DNA from: an uncultured Lachnospiraceae bacterium
GTDB taxonomy: Bacteria; Bacillota; Clostridia; Lachnospirales; Lachnospiraceae
Assembly (NCBI GenBank): GCA_944384025.1
Contig: CALWRS010000007.1
Coordinates: 39,226 to 103,225, forward strand
Length of the DNA stretch: 64,000 nucleotides
Direction: 5' to 3'
Part shown: positions 16,514 to 25,972 of the stretch, piece by piece
How positions within the stretch are numbered: the stretch's first letter is position 1
Layout of the letters: the number at the start of each line of letters is the position of its first letter
Position numbers and translations under genes: made by a program
The notes under the pieces: generated by a model
The model's input: the letters and a program-made list of their open reading frames with translations, nothing else
Databases searched by the model: none
What the model was told of the DNA's origin: nothing

Positions 16514-16589
16514 GCGCAGGGATTCGGATAGGAATTATGTCGGCAAAAGCCGACCCGAATCCCGCGCCAAGACTCGCGAGCGAGTCTTG
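16514..16589. terminator. Two tandem perfect hairpins at the 3' end of parC
   Basis: The first hairpin pairs GCGC and GGGATTCGG (16514-16527) with CCGAATCCC and GCGC (16555-16567), with an inner GTCGGC-AAAA-GCCGAC stem. The second, CAAGACTCGC/GCGAGTCTTG at 16568-16589, has a 2-nt loop and ends two bases from the parC stop. Neither has a U-tract, so their role as terminators or as mRNA 3'-end protection is inferred from position only. Confidence 0.45.
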
Positions 16590-16591
16590 AA

Positions 16592-18838
16592 TTACAGCGC
16601 CGCGTTTTGTCCCTTCGCGCCGCGCTTTCGGTTGCGGACTTTTCGTGCGCTGTATTCTTTTCCTTCAAAGGAGAATGTTTCCGCTTTGTCGCTTACGGCA
16701 GTTGCGTAAGCAACGGAATCATTTTTTTCAAGAGCAATGGCTTTTACGCCCTTGCTCGTTTTTTTCAGTTCCGGCACTTCTTCCAGTGCAAAGCCAAGAG
16801 AGAGCCCTTTTTCCGTTAGTAAAATGACCTTTCGGTGTCCGGAGAGCACTTCGGCAGCGCTTAGTGCGCTAATGCCGCAAAGTGTGTCGCCCGGTTCCAG
16901 TTTTGTAGTTGTAATAACTGTTCTACTCGTGTCGAATTCTATGCCGGAAACTTGCTTGATTAATCCGTTTTTGGTGACGAACAAAAGCTGCGACTCAAAA
17001 AGCTGTTCAAAAGGAATGTAGAGCAAAATGTTTTCCTGTCCGACTTTTGTGAGCGTCTGAAGAAGCGTGCCTTTTTCGCGGACGCGTGTGCGCGGGATAG
17101 CGGCGACCTTTAGCTGATGCAAATTGCCCTCGGCAGTAAAAAGGCAAAGACGGTCGTTGGATTTCATGCGTACAATATGAGAAAACTCGCGAAGTGTCTC
17201 TTCTTGGGTCTTCTGGTAAGTCGAAGCGTCAATCGCTTTCGTATAACCGAAGCGGTCGATAAGAACATATAAATCCTCGATTTTTTCCTCTACGATATAT
17301 TCTTTAGCGTTCAAGTCGGTAATGACCGTCTTTCTCGCTTGCGCGAACCGATCGCGGAACACAAGAAGCTGCTGCTCAATCACCTTATACAGTTCGCTCT
17401 TTTTCCCGAGAATTTTTTCGTACTGCTTAATTTTTTTAACGAGGTCGTCGTTTTCTTCGTGCAGCCGCAAAATTTCAAGCCCAATCAGCTTGCTTAGCTG
17501 CATCGACAAAATAGCGTCCGCCTGTCGCTCGGTGAAATCAAAGGTAGCGGCAATTTTCGAAGCTTCCGGCGTTTTAAACCGAATGTCGGTAATATCGCCG
17601 CACATTAGGCAAGTACGAGCCTGCCGGATAGAGGTAGAGCCGCGCAGCACTTCGATAATCACGTCAATTACGTCTACCGCACGAATCAAACCGCCGACAA
17701 TTTCTAACCGCGCCTGCGCCTTAGCAAGCAGGTGCCGGTATTCTTTTGTATAAAGCTCCTCCTGAAAGTCAATAAACTCCTGAAGTAGGGTCTTTAGCGT
17801 AAAGAGCATCGGCTGCTTATTCTTAACAGCAAGGAAATTCGCGCTGTAAGTATCTTCCATGGCCGTTTTTTTGTACAGACCGTTTAAAAGATTTTCCGGA
17901 TCGCGGTCCTTCTTAACTTCGATTACAATGCGGATGCCCTCTTTGGAAGACTCGTCGCGAATATCGCTGATTTCGTCGAAGACTTTATCGCGCATTACGT
18001 TCACAAGCGATTCTACAAGGCGCGACTTACTTCCGGCAACGGTAAAAGGGATTTCCGTGATAACGATGTTCTTTCTTCCATACTCACCGTTTTCGATTTC
18101 CGCTTTTGCGCGAATACGGATGCGTCCTTCTCCGGTGTCATAAAGCGTTCGCAAATCGCTTGCGTTAATGACGGTGCCGCCGGTTGGAAAATCCGGACCA
18201 GGGATAAGCGCCATCAGCTCGTTGGTGCTAAGATACGGGTCGTGCATCAGAGCGATTGCTCCGTCGATTACTTCGACCGGGTTATGCGGCGGAATGTTGG
18301 TCGCCATACCAACGGCGATACCGGTCGTTCCGTTAATCAAAAGGTTCGGCAGCATAGCGGGCAATACAGTCGGCTCTTTTTCGCTGTCGTCGAAGTTCGG
18401 AATAAACTCTACCAGACCGTCATCCAGATGCTCTAGTAACGTCATAGCGCCTTCGGAGAGCCTGGCCTCGGTGTAGCGCATGGCGGCCGCGCCGTCGCCG
18501 TCAATAGAGCCAAAGTTTCCGTGCCCGTCTACAAGCGGAATCGACAGCGAATAGTCTTCTGTCATGTGCACAAGAGCGTCGTAAATGGACGAGTCGCCGT
18601 GCGGGTGAAATTTACCCATAGTGTCGCCGACAATACGCGCGCTTTTACGGTGCGGCTTTTTCGGAGCGAGGTTTAATTCGCTCATCGCGTAGAGAATGCG
18701 TCTTTGAACCGGTTTTAACCCGTCGCGCACGTCCGGCAGCGCTCTTGCGATAATTACGCTGACCGAGTAATCCCGGTAGGAGGTTCGCATTTCCTCGGAA
18801 AAATCCAATTGAATAATGTCGTTTCGTTCCTGTTTCAA
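16592..18838 (-). CDS. parC: DNA topoisomerase IV subunit A
   Basis: This 748-residue subunit cuts and rejoins DNA to separate daughter chromosomes. The catalytic Tyr122 is in [10 protein letters not shown]. The quinolone-contact region [11 protein letters not shown] has Ser83 and Asp87, the drug-sensitive residues in the E. coli GyrA numbering. The GyrA box QRRGGKG is absent and the tail is short, which together with a location away from recF favours ParC over GyrA. The start is TTG with AAGGAG upstream. It lies 15 bp after parE and is surely co-transcribed with it. Confidence 0.9.
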   Translation of the reverse strand: MKQERNDIIQLDFSEEMRTSYRDYSVSVIIARALPDVRDGLKPVQRRILYAMSELNLAPKKPHRKSARIVGDTMGKFHPHGDSSIYDALVHMTEDYSLSIPLVDGHGNFGSIDGDGAAAMRYTEARLSEGAMTLLEHLDDGLVEFIPNFDDSEKEPTVLPAMLPNLLINGTTGIAVGMATNIPPHNPVEVIDGAIALMHDPYLSTNELMALIPGPDFPTGGTVINASDLRTLYDTGEGRIRIRAKAEIENGEYGRKNIVITEIPFTVAGSKSRLVESLVNVMRDKVFDEISDIRDESSKEGIRIVIEVKKDRDPENLLNGLYKKTAMEDTYSANFLAVKNKQPMLFTLKTLLQEFIDFQEELYTKEYRHLLAKAQARLEIVGGLIRAVDVIDVIIEVLRGSTSIRQARTCLMCGDITDIRFKTPEASKIAATFDFTERQADAILSMQLSKLIGLEILRLHEENDDLVKKIKQYEKILGKKSELYKVIEQQLLVFRDRFAQARKTVITDLNAKEYIVEEKIEDLYVLIDRFGYTKAIDASTYQKTQEETLREFSHIVRMKSNDRLCLFTAEGNLHQLKVAAIPRTRVREKGTLLQTLTKVGQENILLYIPFEQLFESQLLFVTKNGLIKQVSGIEFDTSRTVITTTKLEPGDTLCGISALSAAEVLSGHRKVILLTEKGLSLGFALEEVPELKKTSKGVKAIALEKNDSVAYATAVSDKAETFSFEGKEYSARKVRNRKRGAKGQNAAL

Positions 18839-18853
18839 AACCGTTCTCCTTGC

Positions 18854-20797
18854 TTATACAATATCGAGATTTGCGTATTGCGCCTCTTCCATGATAAACG
18901 CCCGCCGGGGTGGTACGTTAGCGCCCATTAGCAGGGAAGTGACTTCGTCGGCCTCCACGGTGTCGGAAATTTGCACTTGCGCCAAAACGCGCGACTGCGG
19001 GTCAAGCGTCGTCTCCCAAAGCTGGCCGGCATCCATTTCTCCAAGTCCCTTGTAGCGCTGTAAGCTGACAATCCGGCTTTTGCCTTCCTGTTCCCGGCGG
19101 AATTTCTCAAGCTCGTAGTCGTTCATCAAATAAACGCTTTCTTTTTTCTTGCTCTTTTTTCCGGTCGATTCGTATTCCACTTTGTATAGCGGCGGGAGAC
19201 CACGGTAAATCTTGCCTTCCATAATCAGCTCCGGCATAAAGCGGTAAAAGAAAGTGAGCAGCAGCGTACTGATGTGAGCGCCGTCAACGTCCGCATCGGT
19301 CAGGATAATGATCTTATCGTAACGCAGCTTTTTAATGTCGAACTCGTCCCCAATCCCGCAGCCAAATGCGGCAATCATGGACTTTATTTCGTTGTTTTGC
19401 AAAATCTTTTCAAGCGTCGCTTTTTCTACGTTTAGAATTTTTCCGCGCAGCGGAAGAACAGCCTGCGTCTTGCGGTTTCGCGCGGTTTTTACCGTACCGC
19501 CTGCGGAATCGCCCTCGACAAGAAACACTTCGCACTCGGAAGGCTTTTTCGAGGAACATGCGGCGAGTTTACTTTTTGTATCGACGTCGTTTAGCTGTTT
19601 TAAAACAGCCGTGCGCGCTTTATCGCTTGCTTTTCGGGCATGATAAGAGCGCAGCGAATTATCGAGAATCTTTTTAAGGATTTCTACGTTTTTATCAAAG
19701 TAGCGCGTCGCCTCGGCGGCAAAAATTTCGTCTACCGCCACTTTGGCGTCGGTGTTTCCAAGCTTCGTCTTTGTCTGTCCTTCAAACTGCGGGTCAGGGT
19801 GCTTGATGGAGATAATGGCGAGGATTCCGTTTCGGATATCTTTCCCGTCAAAATTTTCGTCCTTGTCCTTTAAAACGCCCAGCTCGCGCGCATAAGAATT
19901 CATCACGCGCGTCAGCGCTGTTTTAAAGCCCGTTACGAGCGTTCCTCCGTCTACAACGTTAATGCGGTTGCAATAAGCGTTAATTTGCTCGGTATAGGAG
20001 GTTGTGTATTGAAAAGCAACTTCTACTTCGATATCGCCCTTGGTGCCCTCCAGATAAATTGGCTCCGCGTGCAAAGGCGTTTCTTCGCGGGTTAGGTAGG
20101 AGACAAAGCTTTTAATGCCGTTTTCTTCAAAGTACGTGCGTTCTTCTGCGGTGTGCTCATCTAGAAACGTAACGGTCAGTCCCTTATTCAGGTAGGCAAT
20201 TTCCTGAAGACGTTTGCAAATGGTCTCCGCCTTAAATTCGACGGTTTCAAAAATTTCCGGATCTGGATAAAACGTAACTTTTGTGCCGGTGTCGGATTTT
20301 TTGCAGGAGCCAACAACCGGAAGCATTCCGTCTACCAGCTTTGTGACCGGCTTGCCGCCGTCTTTGTATTCGTCGCGGTAAATAGAGCCGCCTTTTTTAA
20401 CTTCAACAATCATCTTGCGGGAGAGGGCGTTTACTACCGATGCGCCAACGCCGTGCAGACCGCCGGAAACTTTATAAGCGGTATTTCCGAACTTTCCGCC
20501 CGCGTGAAGAATCGTGTAAACGACGCGCTCCGTCGGAATTTTTTTCGTAGGATGGATATCTACCGGCACGCCGCGTCCGTGGTCGGTAATCGTAATGCCG
20601 CCGTCTTTATGCAAGACGATGTTAATCTCGCTGCAGTATCCGGCCAGATGTTCGTCGATGCCGTTATCTAGTATTTCCCAGATTAAGTGATGCAGTCCGC
20701 GCGTTCCTGTAGAACCGATGTACATACCGGGACGTTTGCGAACGGCCTCCAGCCCTTCAAGCACTACGATTTGACTGCCGTTGTATTCTGCTGCCAT
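18854..20797 (-). CDS. parE: DNA topoisomerase IV subunit B
   Basis: The ATPase subunit of topoisomerase IV, 647 residues. It has the GHKL ATP site (EILDNGIDE, DHGRGVPVD, GGLHGVGASVVNAL) and the TOPRIM motifs EGDSAGG and DADVDGAH, and ends with RRAFIMEEAQYANLDIV. GGAGG lies at normal distance from the ATG. A promoter is seen at 20876-20904, and parC follows. The gene pair order parE-parC is typical of Firmicutes. Confidence 0.92.
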   Translation of the reverse strand: MAAEYNGSQIVVLEGLEAVRKRPGMYIGSTGTRGLHHLIWEILDNGIDEHLAGYCSEINIVLHKDGGITITDHGRGVPVDIHPTKKIPTERVVYTILHAGGKFGNTAYKVSGGLHGVGASVVNALSRKMIVEVKKGGSIYRDEYKDGGKPVTKLVDGMLPVVGSCKKSDTGTKVTFYPDPEIFETVEFKAETICKRLQEIAYLNKGLTVTFLDEHTAEERTYFEENGIKSFVSYLTREETPLHAEPIYLEGTKGDIEVEVAFQYTTSYTEQINAYCNRINVVDGGTLVTGFKTALTRVMNSYARELGVLKDKDENFDGKDIRNGILAIISIKHPDPQFEGQTKTKLGNTDAKVAVDEIFAAEATRYFDKNVEILKKILDNSLRSYHARKASDKARTAVLKQLNDVDTKSKLAACSSKKPSECEVFLVEGDSAGGTVKTARNRKTQAVLPLRGKILNVEKATLEKILQNNEIKSMIAAFGCGIGDEFDIKKLRYDKIIILTDADVDGAHISTLLLTFFYRFMPELIMEGKIYRGLPPLYKVEYESTGKKSKKKESVYLMNDYELEKFRREQEGKSRIVSLQRYKGLGEMDAGQLWETTLDPQSRVLAQVQISDTVEADEVTSLLMGANVPPRRAFIMEEAQYANLDIV

Positions 20798-20875
20798 GAT
20801 TACCTCCGCTGCAAAGCTGTGTTGATTTTCCTGTTTTCTCTCTGAAATACAGGATGTGGTAGATATAACATAGGA

Positions 20876-20904
20876 ATTTTACCAGATTTTGAGGCGGGAG
20901 GCAA
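20876..20904 (-). promoter_or_regulatory. Sigma-A promoter of parE-parC
   Basis: On the minus strand TTGCCT (20899-20904) and TAAAAT (20876-20881) are 17 nt apart, about 80 bp from the parE start. Confidence 0.5.
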
Positions 20905-21167
20905 GTCCTTTCCAAGAGGAGCCAGCAAAACCGCCGAAAACCGGGCAATTTTTTGGTGCAATTTTTTATGAAAAAACGCCGCAATCGAATAAATTTTCGC
21001 TGCTGCCTGTACAGAATGCCGCAAATTTCTTAGTCGTTTAGTGAATCGTACAGAGTGGAAAAATCTGCTATACTTTTTCCAGAATCTGATCTGAGTTTTT
21101 CTGTTTTTCATTTCTGTTTTCACTTCTGCGTGCGGCTGCTTTGGCAGCCGCATATCTGTTTCCGGCA

Positions 21168-21196
21168 TTGACAATGATAGGGGTATCGTTTAGAAT
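21168..21196 (+). promoter_or_regulatory. Sigma-A promoter of the glycosyltransferase/lipid kinase operon
   Basis: TTGACA (21168-21173) and TAGAAT (21191-21196) are 17 nt apart, with a perfect -35 box. Confidence 0.7.
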
Positions 21197-21261
21197 GAAT
21201 CTGCGTGCGAAAACATGCGGATTTTTTATGAGCGGTTGGCCGCTCGGAAAAGAGGATTCTT

Positions 21262-22248
21262 ATGAAAAAAGAATGCTTGTCTGTGATTGTACCATGTTAT
21301 AACGAGGAAGAAGTTCTTTCGTCTTTTTACAAGGAAATGTGCCGCGTAAGCGAGCAGTTTCCAAAGGAGTTAGAAATAGAACTTCTGTTTATTGACGACG
21401 GCTCGCGGGACCGCACACTGCCAATATTAAAGGAACTTGCAGAAGCGGATTCCAGAGTTCATTATATTTCCTTTTCCCGCAATTTCGGAAAAGAAGCGGG
21501 GATTTATGCCGGATTGCAAAATGCGATCGGGGATTATGCGGTCGTTATGGATGCCGACTTGCAGCACCCGCCGGAATATCTTCCGGAAATGTATCGCACG
21601 CTTGCTGGAGGAGAATACGACTGCGTTGCTATGCGCCGGGTTGACCGTACGGGCGAGGGAAAAGCACGTTCCTTTTTCTCCCGCTGTTTTTACAAGCTGA
21701 ACAAGAAGATTTCCGGTATCGACATTGTGCAAGGCGCAACGGACTATCGCATGATGACAAGGCAGGTTGTGGACGCAGTACTCTCTATCAGCGAGTATAA
21801 CCGTTTTACGAAAGGCATTTTCGCATGGGTCGGCTTTCGAACGAAGTGGATTGGCTACCATAACGTGCAGCGAACGGCAGGGACAAGCAAATGGTCTTTT
21901 TCCAGTCTGCTGCGGTACTCGCTTGACGGTATTACGGCGTTTTCTACCGTTCCGTTAGCAATTTCTTCGCTCTTGGGCGTTTTGTTTTGCATTTTAGCGT
22001 TCCTTATGATGTTTGTTGTCCTCGTAAAGACGATTGTCTGGGGAGATCCGGTAGCGGGATATCCTACGCTGATTACGGTAATTCTTTTTATCGGCGGGCT
22101 TCAGCTGCTGATGATAGGCATTCTGGGACAGTATTTTTCCAAGGCCTATCTAGAGATCAAGCATCGTCCGATTTATATTGCAAAAGAGCGCCGTTTGGCA
22201 AAACCTGCGAAGGAAAAACAAAATGAAAATACATCTCATAGTGAATGA
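21262..22248 (+). CDS. GT2 polyprenyl-phosphate glycosyltransferase (GtrB/DPM1-like)
   Basis: The 328-residue protein has a GT2 domain with SVIVPCYNEEE, the sugar-nucleotide metal motif MDADLQHPPE and the acceptor motif QGATDYRMM. Two transmembrane helices follow at about 230-255 and 270-295. This is the layout of enzymes that transfer a hexose from a nucleotide sugar to undecaprenyl phosphate at the inner membrane face, for wall or lipid glycosylation. The last codons overlap the lipid kinase gene by 26 nt, so the two are coupled and probably serve lipid-linked glycan or glycolipid metabolism. Confidence 0.9.
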   Translation: MKKECLSVIVPCYNEEEVLSSFYKEMCRVSEQFPKELEIELLFIDDGSRDRTLPILKELAEADSRVHYISFSRNFGKEAGIYAGLQNAIGDYAVVMDADLQHPPEYLPEMYRTLAGGEYDCVAMRRVDRTGEGKARSFFSRCFYKLNKKISGIDIVQGATDYRMMTRQVVDAVLSISEYNRFTKGIFAWVGFRTKWIGYHNVQRTAGTSKWSFSSLLRYSLDGITAFSTVPLAISSLLGVLFCILAFLMMFVVLVKTIVWGDPVAGYPTLITVILFIGGLQLLMIGILGQYFSKAYLEIKHRPIYIAKERRLAKPAKEKQNENTSHSE

Positions 22249-23188
22249 AAATGCGCGCATTGGCGCAAGGCAAAGTCTTTTGCAGCTGCTGGAGACGAAG
22301 ATGTCGGAGGCGGGCGTAGAGTACGAAATCCACAAAACAAAGCGCGAAGGCGATGCGAAGCGCCTTGCGCGGGAGCTAAGCTTGTCGCCGGAGAAAAAGA
22401 CGATTTGGGTAGTCGGAGGAGACGGAACCTTAAACGAAGCGCTTAGTGGCCTTGTGTTAAAGGAGACGCTTTGCTTTGGCGTAGTTCCGGCAGGCTCCGG
22501 AAACGATTTTGCGCGGGGCATGGGACTTCCTAAGAAAACGGAAGCTGCCATAGAGCTTCTTCTAAAAACAAAAAAGACGCGGTTTTTTGACGTTGGCAGG
22601 GTGGAGCTTTTGGACGTCCCGAGCACAGCGTTTAGTTTTGCGGGCAGCTGCGGCTGCGGATACGACGCCGAGGTGTGTCACGCTGTTAATCAGACGCCTC
22701 TTAAAAGATGGTTAAACCGGCTGCACGCCGGAAAATTAAGCTACCTCGTTACGGCTGTTTTGCAAGTATTCCGGAACCCGAGGTTTTCTATGACTTTGAT
22801 TGCCAATGGAATTTCCCGCTCGTTTCAGGATGTTATTTTCGTCTGCTTTATGATACATCCCTACGAAGGGGGAGGGCTGCGTATGGCGCCGTCGGCAAAT
22901 CCGGTTGACGGCAAACTCTCGCTCGTTATTGCGCACGGAATTTCCAGGTTTCGCGTTTTAACGCTTTTGCCTACGCTGTTAAAGGGAACGCATATCAAGC
23001 ATGACGGTGTTGTGGCTTTTGAAAGCGCGGAAGTCGAGCTGATTGCCGACCGCGCGGTATATGTGCACACGGACGGGGAAGTTGCGTGCCAGAGCAGGCA
23101 TTTTCGCGTTGGCTGCCTTACAGAGCGTCTTCAGATGCCGGATACGACCAAAAGTCTGCAAGCAGACGAGGAAGCGACGAAAGAGTAA
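22223..23188 (+). CDS. Diacylglycerol kinase-like lipid kinase (YegS/DgkB type)
   Basis: The ATP-binding motif VVGGDGTLNEALSG and the segment VPAGSGNDFARG define this family. It phosphorylates diacylglycerol or a related lipid at the membrane. I use ATG at 22223 (MKIHLIVNENA), with AAGGAA upstream, giving 321 residues; a longer frame begins at 22178 but the added residues do not fit the family. Its 3' end overlaps the helicase gene on the other strand by 71 bp, a convergent coding overlap. Confidence 0.9.
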   Translation: MKIHLIVNENARIGARQSLLQLLETKMSEAGVEYEIHKTKREGDAKRLARELSLSPEKKTIWVVGGDGTLNEALSGLVLKETLCFGVVPAGSGNDFARGMGLPKKTEAAIELLLKTKKTRFFDVGRVELLDVPSTAFSFAGSCGCGYDAEVCHAVNQTPLKRWLNRLHAGKLSYLVTAVLQVFRNPRFSMTLIANGISRSFQDVIFVCFMIHPYEGGGLRMAPSANPVDGKLSLVIAHGISRFRVLTLLPTLLKGTHIKHDGVVAFESAEVELIADRAVYVHTDGEVACQSRHFRVGCLTERLQMPDTTKSLQADEEATKE

Positions 23189-25544
23189 CGGTTTCGTTTG
23201 GCGTCCATTCGCGTGGAAAGAGCTCGCGGTAGGCGGGCGTTGCGAAGCGGTCGTCAAGAAGCAAAACAGCTCCCCGGTCCTGCATTGTTCGAATTACGCG
23301 GCCGGCGGATTGCAAAACCTTGTTCATCCCCGGGAAGAGGTAAGCGTACGCAAAGCCGTTTTGGCAGCGGGTGTCGTAGTAACTTCGGAAAAGGTCACGC
23401 TCCGGACAAAACATAGGCAGTCCAGGGCCAACGATAACGGCTCCAATCAGCCGCTCGCCGCGCAAATCAATCCCTTCGCTAAAAATTCCTCCCATCACGC
23501 ATAGTCCGAGCCTTGTAACGTTCCCGGCCGTCTCAAAGCCGGAAAGAAAAGCTTCTCGTTCTTCTTCCGTCATTCCCGCTTTTTGAATTTGTATTTCCCA
23601 TGGCAGCAATGCAAAATAAGGCAGCATCTGTGACAACATCTGATAAGAAGGGAAAAAGATGAGGTAATTTCCGGTCTGCGCCCCGCAAAAGCAGCGGATG
23701 TAGTCGTGGATTTTTTGAAACTGCGCTTCGTTGCGGTGAGAATAGCGGGTGTTTATTTCCGGCGCAATCAAAATCTTTCGGTTTTTCGCAGGGAAAGGAG
23801 ACGGCGCATAGATCGCGTAGTCGTCTTCTTCGGCGCCAAACTGCTCCATGTAGTACCGAATTGGCAAAAGCGTAGCGGAAAAAAATACGCCGGCGCGTCC
23901 TTTGTCAAGACAGGCTCTAAGCGGTCGGGACGGATCCATACATTGAATGCGTACAAAAAAATCACCGTTCTCGGATGTATTGCCATAGACTAAAAAATGG
24001 TCGTCAAAGATGTCGTGCATGGAGAGGAAATGCCTTACGTCAAAGTATAATTGAAGCAGTTCCTCCGGAGGAACTTGGCGAATTTCCGGCAGGAGCGTTT
24101 CTATGCTGCTAAGCAGCCGCAAAAGCGACAGGCAAAGTCCGTCAATATCCGAAAGTGTAGTAAGTCCTTTGCAAAGAATGTTAAGCGCCAATACTTTTTT
24201 CTCAACCGCGTCAAGCTGTCGGAGAAGCGCTTTATTTTTTGGCAGCGTCGCTGCCGCTTTTTTTGCCGCTGTAATCTTTCGCTCCTCAAGCACGGCGCTA
24301 TACATTTCTCTGGCACGATCAACAAGGTTGTGCGCCTCGTCAATCAAAAAGACATAATCCCCTCCGTCTGCGCTAAAAAACCGACGAAGAAAAACGTTCG
24401 GGTCAAAGGCATAGTTGTAATCGCAGATTACCGCGTCGGAAAACAGCGCAAGATCAAGGCTCATTTCAAAAGGGCACACTTGGTATTCTTCCGCGTAGGA
24501 AAGCAGTTTTTCGCGCGTAAACATACCGCCCGAAGAAAGCATTGCGTAGAGGCAGTCGTTAATACGGTCAAAATGCCCTTTGGCACGCGGGCAATCCAGA
24601 GGATTGCAGGACGGCTTTTCCAAAACGCAAACCTTTTCCTTTGCCGTTATCGTAAGAGGAAGAAAAGCAAGATCCTGCTCCATCAAAAGCCGAAACGTAT
24701 CTTCGGCAACTGTCCGCGTGATTGTTTTTGCCGTTAGATAAAACAGCTTGGACGTAATCCCTTCGCCCATCGCTTTGATGGTTGGGTAGATTGTAGAGAT
24801 GGTTTTTCCTACCCCTGTCGGCGCTTCTACAAATAGCCGCTTTCCTTCGGAGATGGTTCGATATACCGTAGCAGCAAGCGCCTTTTGCCCGGGCCGATAG
24901 GAAAACGGAAAGGACATCGCTTGGATCGATGCGTTTCGCTGTGCGGCGTGCCGCGTTTCCCAGTACGCCCATTTGCAATACTCGCGGCAAAGCGCGTAGA
25001 ACCAGACTTCCAGTTCTTTCGTCGAATAAAACTCTGTGAAATAGCGGAGTTGTTCCGTCTCTAAGGAGCAGTAAGTCATTTGTACGGCAATCTGCTCCAG
25101 ATTGTTTTGGCGCGCATAAAAATAGGCATAGCATTTTGCCTGCGCCAGATGCACCGGAGCAGGTTCGGAAATGCCCGACAAGTCGCGAAGAACGCACTTA
25201 ATTTCATCGATTGCCGCCGGAACATCTGAAAAAGTCAGCGCCGTGTTTTCTACCTGCGAGCGCGTTTCTAATGCGCCAAGCGTAAGTATGCCGTCAGCGC
25301 GTCCCTCAACCGTTAAAGAAAAAGAAAGCTCTTCCCAAGAAGCTTGAACGGTCATAGACAGGGAAACCTCACTCCGGTAAAAGCTTCCTTGGCGCTTTTG
25401 TATTTTTCGATGCAGCCGGGCGCCTTCCTGCATGGCGTCCAAATCCCGCAGCGAAGAGCGGCTGTCTAAGTCGCCGCTTCGCAAAATAAATTCTACGAAA
25501 TCCCGGACGGAAATCCGGATAGGAATCGGTTCCCTTGGTTCCAC
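23118..25544 (-). CDS. Rad3/XPD-like iron-sulfur helicase with N-terminal nuclease-like domain
   Basis: This 808-residue SF2 helicase of the DinG/XPD group has Walker A EAPTGVGKT (Lys247), the DEAH box IDEAHNLVD and the C-terminal SAGRVIRT motif. Four Cys spaced as in the XPD Fe-S cluster lie around residues 303-330 (VCVLEKPSC, DCPRAKG, NDC). The first ~150 residues look like a PD-(D/E)xK/Cas4-type fold: a GRADG Asp84, DEIK (Asp113 to Lys116), then QAKCYAYFY. It may therefore unwind and cut repair intermediates. The start is GTG with AGGGAGG upstream. Confidence 0.88.
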   Translation of the reverse strand: MEPREPIPIRISVRDFVEFILRSGDLDSRSSLRDLDAMQEGARLHRKIQKRQGSFYRSEVSLSMTVQASWEELSFSLTVEGRADGILTLGALETRSQVENTALTFSDVPAAIDEIKCVLRDLSGISEPAPVHLAQAKCYAYFYARQNNLEQIAVQMTYCSLETEQLRYFTEFYSTKELEVWFYALCREYCKWAYWETRHAAQRNASIQAMSFPFSYRPGQKALAATVYRTISEGKRLFVEAPTGVGKTISTIYPTIKAMGEGITSKLFYLTAKTITRTVAEDTFRLLMEQDLAFLPLTITAKEKVCVLEKPSCNPLDCPRAKGHFDRINDCLYAMLSSGGMFTREKLLSYAEEYQVCPFEMSLDLALFSDAVICDYNYAFDPNVFLRRFFSADGGDYVFLIDEAHNLVDRAREMYSAVLEERKITAAKKAAATLPKNKALLRQLDAVEKKVLALNILCKGLTTLSDIDGLCLSLLRLLSSIETLLPEIRQVPPEELLQLYFDVRHFLSMHDIFDDHFLVYGNTSENGDFFVRIQCMDPSRPLRACLDKGRAGVFFSATLLPIRYYMEQFGAEEDDYAIYAPSPFPAKNRKILIAPEINTRYSHRNEAQFQKIHDYIRCFCGAQTGNYLIFFPSYQMLSQMLPYFALLPWEIQIQKAGMTEEEREAFLSGFETAGNVTRLGLCVMGGIFSEGIDLRGERLIGAVIVGPGLPMFCPERDLFRSYYDTRCQNGFAYAYLFPGMNKVLQSAGRVIRTMQDRGAVLLLDDRFATPAYRELFPREWTPNETVTLSSLPRLLADFWSYPASEDAL

Positions 25545-25580
25545 AGCGGGCAGCCTCCCTTCGCGCAGCTTGATTAAGAA

Positions 25581-25609
25581 AGTATAGCATATCGGAGGGG
25601 GAAAGGCAA
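25581..25609 (-). promoter_or_regulatory. Sigma-A promoter of the XPD-like helicase
   Basis: On the minus strand TTGCCT (25604-25609) and TATACT (25581-25586) are 17 nt apart. It is back to back with the DUF1292 promoter. Confidence 0.55.
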
Positions 25610-25615
25610 TTCGGT

Positions 25616-25644
25616 TTGACCCTGCGTTCTTTTTTTGATATGAT
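25616..25644 (+). promoter_or_regulatory. Sigma-A promoter of the DUF1292 gene
   Basis: TTGACC (25616-25621) and TATGAT (25639-25644) are 17 nt apart, shortly before the AGGAGG of the gene. Confidence 0.6.
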
Positions 25645-25666
25645 AAGAAAAAACAGGAGGTGGCTT

Positions 25667-25972
25667 ATGGCAGACTACGAAGAAAATCTGGAACGAGATA
25701 CGGTGACGCTGTTTTTGGACGACGGGGAAGAACTGGTGTGTGACGTAATTGCAGTTTTCCCTGCGCGGGACATCGAATACATTGCGCTTCTTCCTCAGGA
25801 AAAAGAGGAAGCACCGGTGTATCTGTATCGGTTTTTCCAAAACCCGGAAAACGAGGACGACATTCGGTTGGAAAATATAGAAACCGACGAGGAGTTTGAA
25901 GAGGTTTCGGAGGCTTTTGACCAGTATATGGAGGAAGAAGAGATGCTCGACGCCTTAGAAGAGGAAGACTAG
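25667..25972 (+). CDS. DUF1292 family protein
   Basis: This 101-residue, strongly acidic protein has the DUF1292 pattern: VTLFLDDGEELVCDVIAVF, then EYIALLP and VYLYRF, with a Glu-rich tail. The family is widespread in Firmicutes and has no firm function. AGGAGGT lies six bases before the ATG; a longer frame from 25616 covers the promoter. The last four bases overlap the convergent UvrD-like gene. Confidence 0.85.
   Translation: MADYEENLERDTVTLFLDDGEELVCDVIAVFPARDIEYIALLPQEKEEAPVYLYRFFQNPENEDDIRLENIETDEEFEEVSEAFDQYMEEEEMLDALEEED

Larger units (their letters stand above)
20798..21261. other. Divergent intergenic region between parE and the glycosyltransferase gene
   Basis: This 464-bp stretch has no credible gene; an open frame on the minus strand at 20800-21174 has no ribosome binding site and covers the parE promoter. 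It holds promoters for both flanking genes, a perfect hairpin TGCGGCTGC/GCAGCCGCA at 21131-21152 and a smaller GAGCGG/CCGCTC hairpin at 21230-21245, just ahead of the glycosyltransferase ribosome binding site. Confidence 0.6.

Noticed and set aside
16592-20797. Assignment of the topoisomerase pair as gyrB-gyrA
   Set aside because: The A subunit lacks the GyrA box and the pair lies away from dnaA/recF, so ParE/ParC fits better. A whole-genome view of the other pair would settle it.
20800-21174. 124-codon minus-strand frame upstream of parE
   Set aside because: It covers the parE promoter, has no ribosome binding site and no recognisable sequence.
24051-24737. 228-codon plus-strand frame opposite the XPD-like helicase
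   Set aside because: It is a shadow of a well-supported gene, very rich in Arg, Lys and Phe, without a start signal.
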